In this document: one piece after another, positions 1 through 6,607 of the stretch
How positions within the stretch are numbered: position 1 is the first letter of the stretch
Layout: each line of letters opens with the position of its first letter
Assembly (NCBI GenBank): GCA_028682985.1
Contig: JAJRAE010000130.1
Span: 1-7,716, forward strand
Direction of reading: 5' to 3'
Origin: Methanobacterium sp.
Lineage (GTDB): Archaea; Methanobacteriota; Methanobacteria; Methanobacteriales; Methanobacteriaceae
Length of the DNA stretch: 7,716 bases
Notes under the pieces: generated by a model
Told to the model about the DNA's origin: nothing
The model's database searches: none
The model's input: the letters and a program-made list of their open reading frames with translations, nothing else
Translations under genes and position numbers: made by a program

Positions 1-247
1 ATATTGAGAAGAACGCTGATAACACCCCTATGGCCAGGGCTATTAGGTAGTCCAGATTTGAAGAAGTAAGATAGCCTAACTTGGATATCATGGCTGTAAA
101 CCCTAAAGCCAGAACAGCTGTAGGAAAAATTGCGCTTATTGTCCATGATTGTCTTTTAGGCTCTTCAGGTAGTAGTGGCTGCTTAAAGATAAGCCCTAAT
201 ATAAGGGCAGACCCAACAGCTATGATATAAATGATGTAATCCAACAT
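1..247 (-). CDS. ehaA: Probable energy-converting hydrogenase A subunit A, EhaA-like small membrane protein (partial, 3' end beyond left edge)
   Basis: An open frame begins with ATG at 247 and runs leftward for 82 complete codons without a stop before leaving the window. The product is very hydrophobic: one membrane segment at about residues 3-21, a short polar loop, a second at about 37-55, and a third starting near 66. The loop carries the pattern KQPLLPEEPKRQSW followed by SAIFPT, which I associate with EhaA, a small membrane subunit of the Eha [NiFe]-hydrogenase complex of hydrogenotrophic methanogens. Eha uses the ion gradient to reduce ferredoxin with H2 and so replenishes the methanogenesis cycle. 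GGAG at 254-257 on this strand (CTCC on the plus strand) lies a short distance before the ATG. From memory, the eha operon of Methanothermobacter also starts next to glycan genes, which fits. The frame is well supported; the family name rests on recognition of a short fragment, and another small membrane protein is possible. Confidence 0.62.
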   Translation of the reverse strand, partial: MLDYIIYIIAVGSALILGLIFKQPLLPEEPKRQSWTISAIFPTAVLALGFTAMISKLGYLTSSNLDYLIALAIGVLSAFFSI

Positions 248-270
248 TATTAGCTCCACGGCAATAAGAT

Positions 271-343
271 GATAATCAATATTATAGAATGTTTTAACTA
301 AATTCTTTTTTCATTTAGATTGAACTATAATATAATTATTATC
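271..343. repeat. Imperfect inverted repeat before the Eha-like gene
   Basis: The left arm at 271-287 reads GATAATCAATATTATAG. The right arm at 325-343 reads CTATAATATAATTATTATC. The right arm is the reverse complement of the left apart from a two-base insertion and one or two mismatches, and the arms are 37 bases apart. The right arm overlaps the best TATA-like stretch for the leftward gene, and the left arm falls in its predicted leader. It could be an operator or a folded leader, but such AT-rich DNA gives symmetric matches by chance, so the function is unproven. Confidence 0.35.
328..340 (-). promoter_or_regulatory. Putative TATA region for the leftward Eha-like gene
   Basis: Read on the minus strand, this stretch gives AATAATTATATTA, the closest match to an archaeal TATA box upstream of the start at 247. 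It would place transcription start near 305-310 and give a leader of about 60 bases. The whole intergenic stretch is AT-rich and offers alternatives such as TCTATAATATTG nearer the gene, so the exact box is uncertain. Confidence 0.35.
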
Positions 344-429
344 GTTATTTTATTTAAAAGTCTTAAAAATTTTTATGATTAATAAATATCTGGATTATAA
401 AAAGATTTGTTTAAAAAAGTTGATATATT

Positions 430-446
430 GAAAGGCGTATAAAAAA
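430..446 (+). promoter_or_regulatory. Putative archaeal promoter (BRE/TATA) for the glycan operon
   Basis: TATAAAAAA starts at 438 and follows the purine-rich stretch GAAAGGCG, which could serve as the TFB recognition element. Transcription would begin about 25 bases downstream, near 465, leaving a leader of about 28 bases before the ATG at 493. A second candidate, GATATATTG, lies at 422-430 just upstream. The placement relies on spacing and composition only. Confidence 0.45.
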
Positions 447-492
447 TTAAAGATTACAAGAGTAATAAATAATTAATATTGGATGCAGTTTT

Positions 493-918
493 ATGAAAAT
501 TGACAGTTTAATCTCTTACATCATAATATTAGTGCTTATAGTAGCCTCTATAGGTGTTATTTATATTATAATCAATCCGTCCCCCAGTGAAAGATTTACT
601 GAATTTTATTTACTGGGTTCAGATGGTAAAGCCGGAAATTATCCCACCAATTTAACTTTAAATGAAAATGGTACAGTGATTATTGGTATAGTAAACAGGG
701 AAGGAACCCCTACTAATTACCAGTTGTTGATTAAGTTAAACAACAACACCATTAAACAGGAACCCATCAAGTTGCAGGATAAAGAAAAGAAGGAGATAAA
801 CCTTACCTTCAATGTTAATCAGACCGGCAATAATCAGAAATTAGAATTTTATCTATTTAAACTACCAGACAACCAAAATCCTTACCGTTTTCTGGAACTA
901 ATTATAAATGTGAATTAA
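493..918 (+). CDS. Membrane-anchored DUF1616 domain protein
   Basis: This 141-residue protein has one membrane segment at about residues 8-27, then an ectodomain of about 113 residues. The ectodomain matches the C-terminal part of DUF1616 proteins as I know it: FTEFYLLGSDGKAGNYPTNL (35-54), then NENGTVIIGIVNREGTPTNY (57-76), and QKLEFYLFK (115-123) near the end. It is rich in beta-strand-like segments. Many DUF1616 proteins are longer, with several N-terminal helices; this one keeps a single helix. Five N-glycosylation sequons lie outside the membrane, at N53, N59, N84, N103 and N109. Its function is unknown. It lies 42 bases before the epimerase on the same strand and is probably the first gene of that transcript. 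A weak GGATG at 481-485 precedes the ATG. Placement suggests a role at the cell surface linked to the glycan made by the neighbours, which is an inference. Confidence 0.88.
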   Translation: MKIDSLISYIIILVLIVASIGVIYIIINPSPSERFTEFYLLGSDGKAGNYPTNLTLNENGTVIIGIVNREGTPTNYQLLIKLNNNTIKQEPIKLQDKEKKEINLTFNVNQTGNNQKLEFYLFKLPDNQNPYRFLELIINVN

Positions 919-960
919 AAACATCCAGATTGATTTTTAAATTAACAGGAAATCAAAATA

Positions 961-1908
961 ATGAAAAACCAGAAAATAATCGTCACCGGTGGTCTAGGAT
1001 TTATTGGATCAAACCTGGTTGATGAACTAATAAAGGATAACCAAGTTACCATTATCGATGATCTGACCAGCGGGAAAATAGAAAATATCGCACACCTAGA
1101 TCAGGATAATCTAACTTTAATAAAAGGAAGTATCACCGAATTAGAACTCAAAGGACTATTTACAGACACTGACTATGTTTTTCATGAAGCAGCCCTGATT
1201 AGTGTTCCAGAAAGTGTAGAAACCCCATTACCCTACAACAAAGTAAATGTTGAAGGTACCTTAAAGGTCTTAATAGCAGCGAAGGACACTTCTGTTAAAA
1301 AGGTAGTATTAGCATCCTCATCAGCAGTCTACGGAGATAACCGGACTTTACCTTTAAGCGAAGACCTACATCCACATCCATTATCTCCCTATGCTGTAAA
1401 TAAAGCCGCAGGAGAGATGTACTGTCAGGCTTTCACCCAGAACTATGGACTGCCCACTGTTTCCCTACGCTATTTTAATGTATTCGGCCCTAGGCAGGAT
1501 CCAAACTCCGCATATGCTGCTGTGATCCCCAACTTCATAAATACCATATTAAATGGTGAAAAACCTGTTATATATGGTGATGGAGAGCAGAGCCGTGATT
1601 TCATATCGGTGAAACAGGTGGTAAAAGCCAATATTCAGGCCTGCCTATCTTCTGAAACTAGGGTGTTCAACGTTGCCCTAGGCAGAAGCACCACCATAAA
1701 CCAGCTTTTAGAAATGATCGAGGATATTATGGGAGTGGAGGTAGAACCCATAAATATGGAGGCCCGGCCTGGAGATGTGAAACACTCCCTGGCAGATATA
1801 TCCCTGGCCAGAAGATTTGATTTCAGCCCCCCATTGAATTTTAAAGATGATCTGAAGGAAACTGTGGAATGGTTTACCAGCCATTATTTTGGAAATATAT
1901 CTGTTTAG
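961..1908 (+). CDS. NAD-dependent UDP-sugar 4-epimerase, probably acting on UDP-N-acetylhexosamines (GalE/WbpP-like)
   Basis: This 315-residue protein is an extended short-chain dehydrogenase/reductase. It has the NAD-binding GGLGFIG at residues 10-16, the acidic IIDD strand end at 31-34, SSSAVYGD at 119-126 with the catalytic Ser near 121, and the catalytic YAVNK (Y144, K148). RYFNVFGPRQDP (170-181) and SRDFISV (211-217) are typical of UDP-hexose 4-epimerases. The reaction inverts C4 of a UDP-sugar, for example UDP-GlcNAc to UDP-GalNAc. The position of E. coli GalE Y299 appears to be S276 in VKHSLAD, close to the VRHSQAD I recall from the UDP-GlcNAc 4-epimerase WbpP. A small residue here admits the N-acetyl group. 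The segment RQDPNSAYAAVIP also resembles WbpP. AGGA at 947-950 serves as ribosome binding site. The gene lies 13 bases before the flippase. The fold is certain; the substrate is inferred, and a dehydratase is unlikely. Confidence 0.9.
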   Translation: MKNQKIIVTGGLGFIGSNLVDELIKDNQVTIIDDLTSGKIENIAHLDQDNLTLIKGSITELELKGLFTDTDYVFHEAALISVPESVETPLPYNKVNVEGTLKVLIAAKDTSVKKVVLASSSAVYGDNRTLPLSEDLHPHPLSPYAVNKAAGEMYCQAFTQNYGLPTVSLRYFNVFGPRQDPNSAYAAVIPNFINTILNGEKPVIYGDGEQSRDFISVKQVVKANIQACLSSETRVFNVALGRSTTINQLLEMIEDIMGVEVEPINMEARPGDVKHSLADISLARRFDFSPPLNFKDDLKETVEWFTSHYFGNISV

Positions 1909-1921
1909 CTGAGTTATTATT

Positions 1922-3361
1922 ATGAGCACCGCACGTCGAATAGCTAAAAATACAACTGTTCTGTTTATAGCACAGATGATTACCTATGTTATAGGATTTT
2001 TTATAACAGTCTACACAGTTCGATATTTGTCAGTAGATAATTTTGGTATTTTATCTACAGCTCTGGCATTAACTGGGATTTTAATGGTACTTATGGACCT
2101 TGGTCTGGGGACATTGACTGTTAGGGAAGTGGCCCGTAATAAATCTTTAACCCGAAAGTATGTGGGAAACACCATCATCATGAAATTGATCTTATCCTTT
2201 TCCACATTCCTTTTAACTGTTTTAATTGTAAATGTTATCGCTTATCCAGAAATAACCAAATTGGTAGTCTATATTTTAACTATATCCTTCATATTCAATG
2301 CTTTATCCAGCATATTCTATTCAATTTTCCAGTCCTTTGAGAAAATGGAATTCCAATCGGTTGCTACCATTTTAAATAGTGTAGTGATGCTTATCGGTAC
2401 TATACTGGCAATATATTTCCAATTAGATGTTATAGCCTTTGCAACGGTTTATTTAATTGCCAATGGAGTTAATTTAATCTACAATCTCATAGTTTATACC
2501 TGGAAATTTTACCTGCCCAAAGTAGAAGTGGATTTCGGATTCTGGAAACCAACCATAAGGGAAGCACTTCCTTTATCTATGACCAGCATCTTTTCCATGA
2601 TGGTTTTCAGAGTGGACACGGTTATACTGTCCATAATCAAGGGTGCGGAAGCAGTTGGTTTCTATAATGCTGCTTATAGACTCATGGAAGCGCTCATATT
2701 CTTCCCAGCAGTTTACACCACGTCAATATTCCCTGTTTTCTCATCTCTCTATATTACATCTAGAAAACCACTGAAAAACGCTTATGAAAAGTCTTTCAAA
2801 TATTTAACCATTCTCAGTCTGCCCATTGCTGTGGGCACAACTTTACTGGCAGATCAGATAATACTGTTGATATTCAAATCCGCTTACATACCATCTATTT
2901 TGACTCTGCAAATTGTTATATGGGTTCTCCCCTTTACATTCGTTAATTATATACTGGGATCCCTCCTTACATCAATGAACAGACAATACACTGTTCTTAA
3001 AATCACCATCATCTGCCTGACCATGAATGTGGGGTTGAACTTAATACTAATTCCGACTTACAGTTATTTAGGTGCTGCCTTTGTAACTGTTATCACCGAC
3101 GCTCTTTCGGTAGCCTTAAGTTTCTATATAGTGTCGCGTCTGATTTCCCGAGTGGCGGTGCATAAAATAATATTTAAACCAGTAGTCGCCTGTATAGCCA
3201 TGGCCATCTTCCTCTTCCTAATTAAAACAAATCTTTTTGTAGAAATAGTCTTGGCTATCTTAATCTATTTCGGGGTTTTAATGGCCCTTAAAACCTTCAC
3301 TCCTGAGGATTACGATCTATTCCGACAGATTTTGAATATTCAAAATAAAAATAAGGAGTAA
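1922..3361 (+). CDS. Polysaccharide / lipid-linked oligosaccharide flippase (Wzx/RfbX-like, MVF/MATE fold)
   Basis: This 479-residue protein has about 14 hydrophobic segments: roughly residues 11-34, 44-66, 86-108, 112-135, 145-165, 168-192, 215-239, 250-275, 292-312, 322-345, 357-377, 380-405, 416-433 and 435-452. The N-terminal pattern, with NTTVLFIAQMITYVIGFF then VRYLSVDNFGILSTALAL and the DLGLGTLTVREVAR loop (59-72), is typical of RfbX-type polysaccharide biosynthesis proteins. FRVDTVILS (229-237), with a charged Arg-Asp pair inside helix 7, and the GAEAVGFYNAAYR loop are also family features. Members move undecaprenyl- or dolichyl-linked sugars across the cytoplasmic membrane. The start follows the epimerase stop by 13 bases with no strong binding site, only GAG at 1911-1913, so translation may be coupled to the upstream gene. 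The polar tail ends in NIQNKNKE. It is the last gene of its run. The family is clear; the sugar carried is unknown. Confidence 0.93.
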   Translation: MSTARRIAKNTTVLFIAQMITYVIGFFITVYTVRYLSVDNFGILSTALALTGILMVLMDLGLGTLTVREVARNKSLTRKYVGNTIIMKLILSFSTFLLTVLIVNVIAYPEITKLVVYILTISFIFNALSSIFYSIFQSFEKMEFQSVATILNSVVMLIGTILAIYFQLDVIAFATVYLIANGVNLIYNLIVYTWKFYLPKVEVDFGFWKPTIREALPLSMTSIFSMMVFRVDTVILSIIKGAEAVGFYNAAYRLMEALIFFPAVYTTSIFPVFSSLYITSRKPLKNAYEKSFKYLTILSLPIAVGTTLLADQIILLIFKSAYIPSILTLQIVIWVLPFTFVNYILGSLLTSMNRQYTVLKITIICLTMNVGLNLILIPTYSYLGAAFVTVITDALSVALSFYIVSRLISRVAVHKIIFKPVVACIAMAIFLFLIKTNLFVEIVLAILIYFGVLMALKTFTPEDYDLFRQILNIQNKNKE

Positions 3362-3380
3362 AAATAGAAAAATTAATTCA

Positions 3381-3412
3381 AAAATTATATAATTTTTTAT
3401 AATTTAATTAAA
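3381..3412. terminator. AT-rich convergent terminator region
   Basis: The 53 bases between two convergent genes hold the perfect palindrome AAAATTATATAATTTT at 3381-3396, which runs into six T (3393-3398) on the plus strand. Read on the minus strand, the region also gives T-runs. Archaeal RNA polymerase stops at U-rich stretches, so this short region can end both the flippase transcript and the opposing glycosyltransferase transcript. Whether the palindrome itself matters is not known. Confidence 0.55.
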
Positions 3413-3414
3413 AA

Positions 3415-4263
3415 TTACTCCTCATATTCCGATATAATTTCTCGAGCAAGTTTATTATATTCTTCTTCTATCTTTGCTGATGGATTTTTTGTATTGTACT
3501 CCTTCATCAGTTTTAATTTGGCATAGGTTACCAGCCGATAAGTGGCCATAAGGAAACTCAGGGAAAATCCTCTGAATCCTTCTTTACGTCCCAATAGCTT
3601 AAAGTATCTCTTTCGGAATTCGCTGAAAATTTGATTAACCACCGTCCGGAATTTAATATCTTCATCGGCATCATAAAGCGCCCTTGCTTCGATTGTGGTA
3701 TACCGGTTTAGTTTTTCCAGGAAATGCTCCACATCCACATAGTTAAAATGTATGAACCCCTCTTCCTCGTCAGTTATTTCATATATCCTGGCGTCATCTC
3801 TTTCTTGGAAAGTTGAATGAATCTTATCACTTATAAAAACATAATCATTCTTAAAAAAGCGGTGATGGGTATCCTGAAGGGAGCCCCAGCCAGTAAATCT
3901 CATCAATTTGCCAAAGAAATAGTTATTATGGGGTATTGAAACAATATCTCCCAGATCTTCTTCTATGATATTTTCCAGTTTTTCCTTGAGTTTACGGGGA
4001 ACCAATTCATCAGCATCCAAAATAAGTATCCACTGGTTAGAGGCCTTCTCCAGGCCAAACTGCCTGGCAGGGTCAGCATATCCCATTCTCTCATGGTAAA
4101 AAACTTTATCAGTGTATTCCAGTGCTATCTCCACAGTTTTATCATCACTGTACATATCCACAATTACCACTTCATCTGCCCATTTCACTGATTCCAGGCA
4201 GTTTCTAATATTTTTCTCTTCATTAAGAGTGTGAACCATCACTGAAATAGGTAGTTTACCCAT
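3415..4263 (-). CDS. Family 2 glycosyltransferase, WaaE/KdtX-like
   Basis: This 282-residue GT-A fold enzyme opens with ISVMVHTLNEEKNIRNCLES (6-25) and WADEVVIVDMYSDDKT (28-43), the nucleotide-binding half. The metal-binding DAD lies at residues 83-85 in ILDADELVP. FTGWGSLQDTHHRFF (123-137) and KIHSTFQ (147-153) correspond to the acceptor-side motifs of the WaaE-like (beta-1,4-glucosyltransferase-like) branch. The C-terminal stretch GFRGFSLSFLMATYRLVTYA (225-244) is amphipathic to hydrophobic and probably holds the enzyme at the membrane, as is common in this branch. It would transfer a sugar from a nucleotide donor to a lipid-linked glycan at the cytoplasmic face; donor and acceptor cannot be read from the sequence. 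GGAG seven bases before the ATG (complement of 4271-4274) supports the start. It lies 20 bases after the GT4 gene and is the distal member of a two-gene minus-strand unit. Confidence 0.92.
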   Translation of the reverse strand: MGKLPISVMVHTLNEEKNIRNCLESVKWADEVVIVDMYSDDKTVEIALEYTDKVFYHERMGYADPARQFGLEKASNQWILILDADELVPRKLKEKLENIIEEDLGDIVSIPHNNYFFGKLMRFTGWGSLQDTHHRFFKNDYVFISDKIHSTFQERDDARIYEITDEEEGFIHFNYVDVEHFLEKLNRYTTIEARALYDADEDIKFRTVVNQIFSEFRKRYFKLLGRKEGFRGFSLSFLMATYRLVTYAKLKLMKEYNTKNPSAKIEEEYNKLAREIISEYEE

Positions 4264-4283
4264 ATAATATCTCCATTATATTT

Positions 4284-5438
4284 TTATTTATTTAGTAAAT
4301 CTTTAATTAAACTATTCACTTCTTTTCCCCAGCTATCCCAGTTTAGCTTCTTTTCGAAGGTTTCTCTACTGGTACGGACCAGCTGATAGTATTTCTGGTC
4401 ATCCTCATATAATTCTTTGATAAGTTCAGCAAATTCCCTCCCCCGGGCTTTTAAAGGAAGCATATAACCATTTATATCCGGTTCAATCACTCCCGGTATT
4501 CCCCCAGTATCGGTGGTTATTGCTGGCAGGCCATAAGCATTAGCTTCACAAAAAACAACCCCATAGGCCTCTGTTCTTGATGGTAAAATTAAGAAGTCAC
4601 TGTTAAGGAAAAGCTCCTCCAGCCTATTATATTGTTCTGGTTCGTTCTTATCTAAAAAGGGAATTACCACCATATCTTCATGACTGAACTCTTCAGGAGG
4701 TATGCAGCCGCAGATAGTTAAACCTGCTTTTATACCCATATTTTCCAGTTCCAGGAGGGTTTCAAATGCAATTTCTCCTCCTTTTCGTTCCCAGTCAACT
4801 CCCAGAAACAGTAGATATATTTTATCCCTTTTCTTCTTGCGCATTATGGTCTCCAGGGAGGGCTTATGATCAATGTTGGCTCCATAAGGAATGATCTTCA
4901 CTTTAGATTCTTCCGCCCCATAATCTTTTAATGCAGATTCAGCAGCCCAATTCGAGGGATAAAGAAGTAAATCAGACTTATTTATGGCCGATTGTTCTAT
5001 ATAATTACCCTCTTCACGGGATAGTTTAAGCTGTTCTGAAAAATAGTCTGGATAGTAGTTACTGATTAAGGAGAAGGTTGCATCCGCCGTGTAGATGATC
5101 GGGACATCTGTTGTTAATAATGCTAATTCTGTGGAAGCAACGGGTGCAAAAATTAGGTCAAAATCTTCTTCTTTAAGTTTCTCCATGATTATTCTGGCAT
5201 AACTCCAGGCCAGTAAAACACTATGCTCATAGGCGTAACTCTTTTTAAAGAGCTTGAGAGATACATTATTTAAAAATCGGGTGAATCCCTCCATATGAGA
5301 AGATAAGGGCCCTAAATAATAGACATCCCCACAATGTTTCTGTAATGCTTGGGACATATAATAAATGGTCCCTGAACGTGCCTTTTTATCCCGGCTATCA
5401 GTTGCTGTTAAAAATGCTATTTTTAAATGATCTCCCAT
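4284..5438 (-). CDS. Family 4 glycosyltransferase (GT-B fold)
   Basis: This 384-residue retaining glycosyltransferase has an N-terminal acceptor domain beginning LKIAFLTATD (5-14), with SGTIYYMSQAL (22-32) as the glycine-containing loop typical of GT4. The C-terminal donor domain begins near residue 206. LLFLGVDWERKGG (209-221) supplies the Arg-Lys pair (R218, K219). The E-x7-E signature is E290 to E298 in EAYGVVFCE, followed by ANAYGLPAITTDTGGIPGVI, which binds the nucleotide-sugar. The middle segment TADATFSLISNYYPDYF (117-133) is distinctive but I cannot tie it to a known donor. Full length for the family, with no membrane helix. AGAAGTGA (complement of 5445-5452) is a plausible binding site. 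It is the first gene of the minus-strand pair and is transcribed from the divergent region at 5439-5576. The family is secure; the sugar transferred is unknown. Confidence 0.93.
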   Translation of the reverse strand: MGDHLKIAFLTATDSRDKKARSGTIYYMSQALQKHCGDVYYLGPLSSHMEGFTRFLNNVSLKLFKKSYAYEHSVLLAWSYARIIMEKLKEEDFDLIFAPVASTELALLTTDVPIIYTADATFSLISNYYPDYFSEQLKLSREEGNYIEQSAINKSDLLLYPSNWAAESALKDYGAEESKVKIIPYGANIDHKPSLETIMRKKKRDKIYLLFLGVDWERKGGEIAFETLLELENMGIKAGLTICGCIPPEEFSHEDMVVIPFLDKNEPEQYNRLEELFLNSDFLILPSRTEAYGVVFCEANAYGLPAITTDTGGIPGVIEPDINGYMLPLKARGREFAELIKELYEDDQKYYQLVRTSRETFEKKLNWDSWGKEVNSLIKDLLNK

Positions 5439-5486
5439 AATATTTCACTTCTGATTATAATAGAGACAAATTTTTTAGTCCTGTCT

Positions 5487-5497
5487 AATTTTTATCC
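5487..5497 (-). promoter_or_regulatory. Putative TATA box for the leftward glycosyltransferase pair
   Basis: On the minus strand this reads GGATAAAAATT, a fair TATA-like element. It predicts transcription start near 5465 and a leader of about 27 bases before the ATG at 5438. The rest of the 138-base divergent region is AT-rich, so alternatives exist. Confidence 0.4.
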
Positions 5498-5525
5498 ATT
5501 ATTATTACACTATTTATTATGTTCA

Positions 5526-5536
5526 GATATATAATA
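5526..5536 (+). promoter_or_regulatory. Putative TATA box for the rightward glycosyltransferase genes
   Basis: GATATATAATA contains TATATAA at 5528-5534, a good archaeal TATA match. Transcription would start near 5553-5557, giving a leader of about 20-25 bases that includes the AGAGG binding site. This spacing agrees with the TTG start at 5577. Confidence 0.5.
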
Positions 5537-5564
5537 AGTAAAAAGATTCAAATTACATAAATTA

Positions 5565-5579
5565 AGAGGCTTCTAATTG
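5565..5579 (+). promoter_or_regulatory. Ribosome binding site that fixes a TTG start
   Basis: AGAGG at 5565-5569 lies seven bases before TTG at 5577. An in-frame TAA at 5574-5576 sits directly upstream, so no earlier start exists. The next option, GTG at 5589, would be 19 bases from the binding site and would trim the first beta strand. TTG is therefore the likely start codon. Confidence 0.75.
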
Positions 5580-6581
5580 AATCCCCAAGTGGCAATAATA
5601 ATTTTAAACTGGAATGGATGGCAAGATACCATCGAATGCCTGGAATCATTATACCAGAATAACTACGAAAATTTCCAGGTATTTTTAGTGGATAATGCTT
5701 CAACAGATGATTCCCAGGAAAATATACGAAATTACCTAAAGGGCAAGTTAGAAATCCACTCTGAATATTTTAAATACAGAAAAGAGAATAAACCAATCCA
5801 GTTTACTGAAATTACCTATGATGAAAACCATGATATTAAAATTAGGACTGAAGCTGATCTTATCATAATAAAAAATCCGCAAAACCAGGGATTTGCCCGG
5901 GGAAACAACACCGGAATTCGGGCAGCCTTAAAAATTGCAGATCCCGAATATGTATTGCTCCTGAATAATGATACAGTTGTTAGTCCAGATTTTCTTATAG
6001 AGCTGGTTAAAACCGCTGAATCAGACCATAAAATAGGGTTTACCGGGCCCAAAACTTACTTGTATGATGATAAAGATGTTATACAGGCAGCTGGTGGGGG
6101 AAGTATAGACTTTTTAAGGGGAGAATCTCATGAGCTGGCCTTCATGGAAAAGGACACTGGAAAATATGATGAAGATCAGGAAATAGAATATGTGGGTGGT
6201 TCATGTCTTTTTGTGAAAAGGGAAGTCCTAGAAGAGGTAGGACTTCTGGATGAAGAATATTTCATGTACTGGGAGGATGTAGACTGGTGCTTCAATGGAA
6301 GAGAAACCGGCTACAAATCTTTTTATTCCAATAAATCAAAGATATGGCATAAATATGGTACTTCCAGCCAGGATCACTTTAAAACATACTATCATAACCG
6401 TAATCGGCTGTACTTTATGAGAAAACATGCCCCCAGAAAATATTACCGTAAGTTCATCTTATATTATATCAAGGAAGTTTTAAAGGAAAGCATATACCAA
6501 TTAATCTACCAGCGAAACTGGCATATGTTCAGATCACTTGTAAAAGGAACTATAGATGGTTTTAAACTAAAAACCAGTTAA
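5577..6581 (+). CDS. Family 2 glycosyltransferase, rhamnosyltransferase-like (WbbL/WcaA type)
   Basis: This 334-residue GT-A enzyme starts with VAIIILNWNGWQDTIECLES (5-24) and FLVDNASTDDS (36-46). The NxGFARGNN block is at residues 103-111, and LLLNNDTVVSPDFL (127-140) holds the metal-site NND (130-132). VGGSCLFVKREVLEEVGLLD (206-225) and YFMYWEDVDWC (228-238), with the putative catalytic-base acidic residues E233/D234, are typical of the branch that includes bacterial rhamnosyltransferases. A charged segment at about 51-95 separates VDNASTDD from the NQGF block and is longer than in the usual enzyme. The C-terminal basic, aromatic tail (YYRKFILYYIKEVLKESIYQ, 289-308) could associate with the membrane. 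Translation starts at TTG. It precedes the GT4 gene by 26 bases on the same strand. It presumably extends a lipid-linked glycan; donor specificity is not readable, and rhamnose is only the commonest characterised case. Confidence 0.92.
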   Translation: MNPQVAIIILNWNGWQDTIECLESLYQNNYENFQVFLVDNASTDDSQENIRNYLKGKLEIHSEYFKYRKENKPIQFTEITYDENHDIKIRTEADLIIIKNPQNQGFARGNNTGIRAALKIADPEYVLLLNNDTVVSPDFLIELVKTAESDHKIGFTGPKTYLYDDKDVIQAAGGGSIDFLRGESHELAFMEKDTGKYDEDQEIEYVGGSCLFVKREVLEEVGLLDEEYFMYWEDVDWCFNGRETGYKSFYSNKSKIWHKYGTSSQDHFKTYYHNRNRLYFMRKHAPRKYYRKFILYYIKEVLKESIYQLIYQRNWHMFRSLVKGTIDGFKLKTS

Positions 6582-6607
6582 AAATAAATATTTTTTGGAT
6601 GGTTCAT

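Noticed and set aside
248..492. Possible small RNA, riboswitch or small gene in the left intergenic region
   Set aside because: Apart from the promoter-like elements and the inverted repeat, it is low-complexity AT-rich DNA with no conserved aptamer pattern and no open frame with a binding site.
1708..1929. Minus-strand open frame of 73 codons
   Set aside because: It lies opposite the 3' end of the epimerase gene, has no recognisable motif, and the plus-strand frame is clearly coding.
2011..2205. Minus-strand open frame of 64 codons
   Set aside because: It is fully inside the flippase gene on the opposite strand and shows no family features.
5439..5576. CRISPR leader, mobile element end or attachment site between the divergent glycosyltransferase genes
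   Set aside because: There are no direct repeats, terminal inverted repeats or tRNA fragments; two opposed TATA-like elements explain the region.
5816..6052. Minus-strand open frame of 78 codons
   Set aside because: It is antisense to the conserved catalytic region of the GT2 enzyme and is explained by codon composition.
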